Below, piece by piece: positions 24,869-26,462 of a stretch of 26,462 nucleotides of DNA. The notes under the pieces were generated by a model. That model was not told the origin of the DNA, searched no databases, and saw only the letters and a list, made by a program, of their open reading frames with translations. This DNA comes from Caryophanales bacterium UBA4100 (lineage in GTDB: Bacteria > Bacillota > Bacilli > Paenibacillales > UBA4045), in contig DFXU01000074.1 of assembly GCA_002383285.1 (NCBI GenBank), positions 8,135 through 34,596 on the forward strand. The letters run 5' to 3'. The translations under genes were made by a program, and so were the position numbers. Positions within the stretch are counted from its first letter, which is position 1, and every line of letters starts with the position of its first letter.

Positions 24869-26462
24869 TACCACGTCACCTCTATAGTCCCACTTACTTT
24901 TTCTATGGTAAGCGTATTTGGCCCGAATTTACCAGTTAGGTCTAAATATGCATCCTCGTGCTTCACTTCGACAAGCCCATCTGAAATCGCTTCTATCGGC
25001 GGATAAATAATCACCCTTGCTTGATCCAAATTCGTAATAATCAGCCTCCGGGATGTAAGATTACTGAGCTTTCGTTTCTTATTGGTTGGAAGGGGCGAAC
25101 CTTCCCGACAGGATACTAATGATGGTTGATTCTGATCTACGAATATCCGACACTCATTGTGGAACGTGCGATGAAGTGAATATAAAGCGGTCTCCTTGCC
25201 TGCTTCCATCGTCTGCCCAATCAGAAGCGGCATGCCCTCAGGAAACTTAAATCGCAGCTGTACAGACGTATCCTGCTTACATCCTGTGAACATATATCCA
25301 TTGTCCTTACGTGCGATAAACAGTAATGCGGATGGAGCGTGTTCATCCTGCTTGGATTGCATGATGGTATAGCCGAAATCCTGCAACAAGTAACGAGCAA
25401 GGATCGAAGTATCAGCAAATTCTGTATCTTGACGGACTGGCAGATGTGTGATTCCCGCTTCCTTAAAAGGCATTGAGCCGCGCACCCAAACGACTTTCCC
25501 CCCGTTCCAAGACGGCAATGCCCGAGTCAATGCAAACACACGCTGTTCACCGTCCTGCTCGACCGTCGCACGAATGTGAGTATCGACATCATCGGAATCA
25601 GCAATAATCTCATGCAAAGCACCATTCGAGATGTGAGAACGATGATTTAGCTTATTTAGCAAAGCTGGTTCGGACTTTATTGTATCAGTAGCTAACTGGA
25701 TCGATAGTTTACATTCTCCATCGATACCTGCTGTCATTGACAAATTCAGAAGCTTCAGGAGCTCCTCATCTAACACTGGTCCATACAGCAATACCCTCCC
25801 ACCCTGCTTAACACGTTCAACGATACGGCGTGATGATTCACCCTTCAGCCAGAACGTTGAAGTGACTAAGATGGTATCCTCCAAAGCCTTGCTCCTTATT
25901 TGATCGAGCGTCTTAAAGTTTTCCGAGCTAATAACCGTATTCAATGGGAAGCCTTCATTAATTGCGTTTCGGACAAACCAATCGTTGAAGAATGCGGAGC
26001 CTGTATTCGCTGAGCCCGCGGCGGCTGCGTCATGCAGCTCGTCGAATGGATACACCCAGGTTAATAGTCCCGGCTCATCGGGAAAATCCTTCAGAGCTTT
26101 ACGAATGTGTGTTGCGACTTCGAGTGCTGTATCTTCAGGCAGCTCACCTTTCTCTGTATCAATCGTTAGGATTTCCACAATACCAGGAGACTCCAGCTCG
26201 CCTTCTTCATTCACTCGTGCCGCGCTGAGTGGGCAATAAATATCATGTGGCTCACGGTCATATAGATCGGTCCAAGGATTCTGCCAGAACCAAGGATCAT
26301 TCGGGTAATACCGATACGGGTAAATTTCCCCTGGAAGTACTGCGATTCGCGACATATAACCAGCCATCTCCAGACCAAAGTCATAATTCAATGCACCCCA
26401 TGGTGAATTCGGAGGTGGAAACTCTAAGTACTTCCTCCGATATAATTCGCGCAGCGGAATGC
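24868..26462 (-). CDS. Large uncharacterised protein, C-terminal part (glycosidase-like)
   Basis: The frame is open to the right edge with no stop, so the gene begins outside the window and 530 residues are visible. A TTG at 26391 is in frame but has no ribosome binding site and the coding sequence continues past it. The first part is rich in aromatic residues and Pro (YPYRYYPNDPWFWQNPW), as in glycan-active enzymes. Around 156-238 a Rossmann-like segment (ILVTSTFWLKGE, then RVKQGGRVLLYGPV) resembles the glutamine-amidotransferase-like middle domain of GH42-type beta-galactosidases. The rest looks beta-rich. A catalytic barrel may lie in the missing N-terminal part. I do not recognise the family with certainty. 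It ends in TAATG with the SGNH esterase gene. Confidence 0.7.
   Translation of the reverse strand, partial: IPLRELYRRKYLEFPPPNSPWGALNYDFGLEMAGYMSRIAVLPGEIYPYRYYPNDPWFWQNPWTDLYDREPHDIYCPLSAARVNEEGELESPGIVEILTIDTEKGELPEDTALEVATHIRKALKDFPDEPGLLTWVYPFDELHDAAAAGSANTGSAFFNDWFVRNAINEGFPLNTVISSENFKTLDQIRSKALEDTILVTSTFWLKGESSRRIVERVKQGGRVLLYGPVLDEELLKLLNLSMTAGIDGECKLSIQLATDTIKSEPALLNKLNHRSHISNGALHEIIADSDDVDTHIRATVEQDGEQRVFALTRALPSWNGGKVVWVRGSMPFKEAGITHLPVRQDTEFADTSILARYLLQDFGYTIMQSKQDEHAPSALLFIARKDNGYMFTGCKQDTSVQLRFKFPEGMPLLIGQTMEAGKETALYSLHRTFHNECRIFVDQNQPSLVSCREGSPLPTNKKRKLSNLTSRRLIITNLDQARVIIYPPIEAISDGLVEVKHEDAYLDLTGKFGPNTLTIEKVSGTIEVTW

Overview
The window reads as chromosome of a Paenibacillus-type Gram-positive soil bacterium (Bacillota). 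The reasons are strong GGAGG-type ribosome binding sites on nearly every gene, lipoprotein sugar-binding proteins with LplB/YtcP-type permeases, and paired YesM-type histidine kinases and YesN-type AraC response regulators. All 19 genes lie on the minus strand, so transcription runs from the right edge to the left. I see no rRNA, tRNA, CRISPR array, transposase, integrase or phage gene.

Layout in the direction of transcription. (1) Right edge to 23873: the C-terminal 530 residues of a large uncharacterised protein with a beta-galactosidase-like middle domain, coupled by TAATG to an SGNH/GDSL esterase and closed by a terminator (23816-23854). (2) Cassette 1, 23657 to 16529: binding lipoprotein, LplB-like permease, YtcP-like permease, histidine kinase, response regulator, behind a promoter with a perfect TATAAT. 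(3) Cassette 2, 16445 to 8350: response regulator, kinase, LplB-like permease, YtcP-like permease, binding lipoprotein, and a cytosolic FAD-dependent oxidoreductase, closed by a terminator (8266-8329). I find no terminator between cassettes 1 and 2. (4) Cassette 3, 8217 to 289: response regulator, kinase, binding lipoprotein, a DinB-family protein, LplB-like permease, YtcP-like permease, closed by a terminator (247-273). The last stretch, 1-246, has no gene but holds a 20-bp inverted repeat.

How the genes work together: each cassette is a self-contained sense-and-import module. A membrane kinase with a large extracytoplasmic sensor detects a ligand, probably a saccharide or the loaded binding protein. 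Its AraC-type regulator then activates a CUT1-type importer made of a lipoprotein and two permeases. No cassette encodes an ATPase, so all three probably borrow a shared MsmX/UgpC-type ATPase encoded elsewhere. The enzymes present (SGNH esterase, large hydrolase-like protein, FAD oxidoreductase) fit uptake and processing of plant or microbial glycans, but no substrate can be read from the sequence.

The most informative regulatory signal is upstream of the cassette 3 binding protein. Three exact TTGTTCAA direct repeats are spaced 32 and 21 bp apart (three and two helical turns), and the last one abuts the -35 element of a sigma-A-like promoter. This looks like the binding site array of the adjacent AraC-type regulator. 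Each cassette also carries a strong hairpin in front of its first permease gene.
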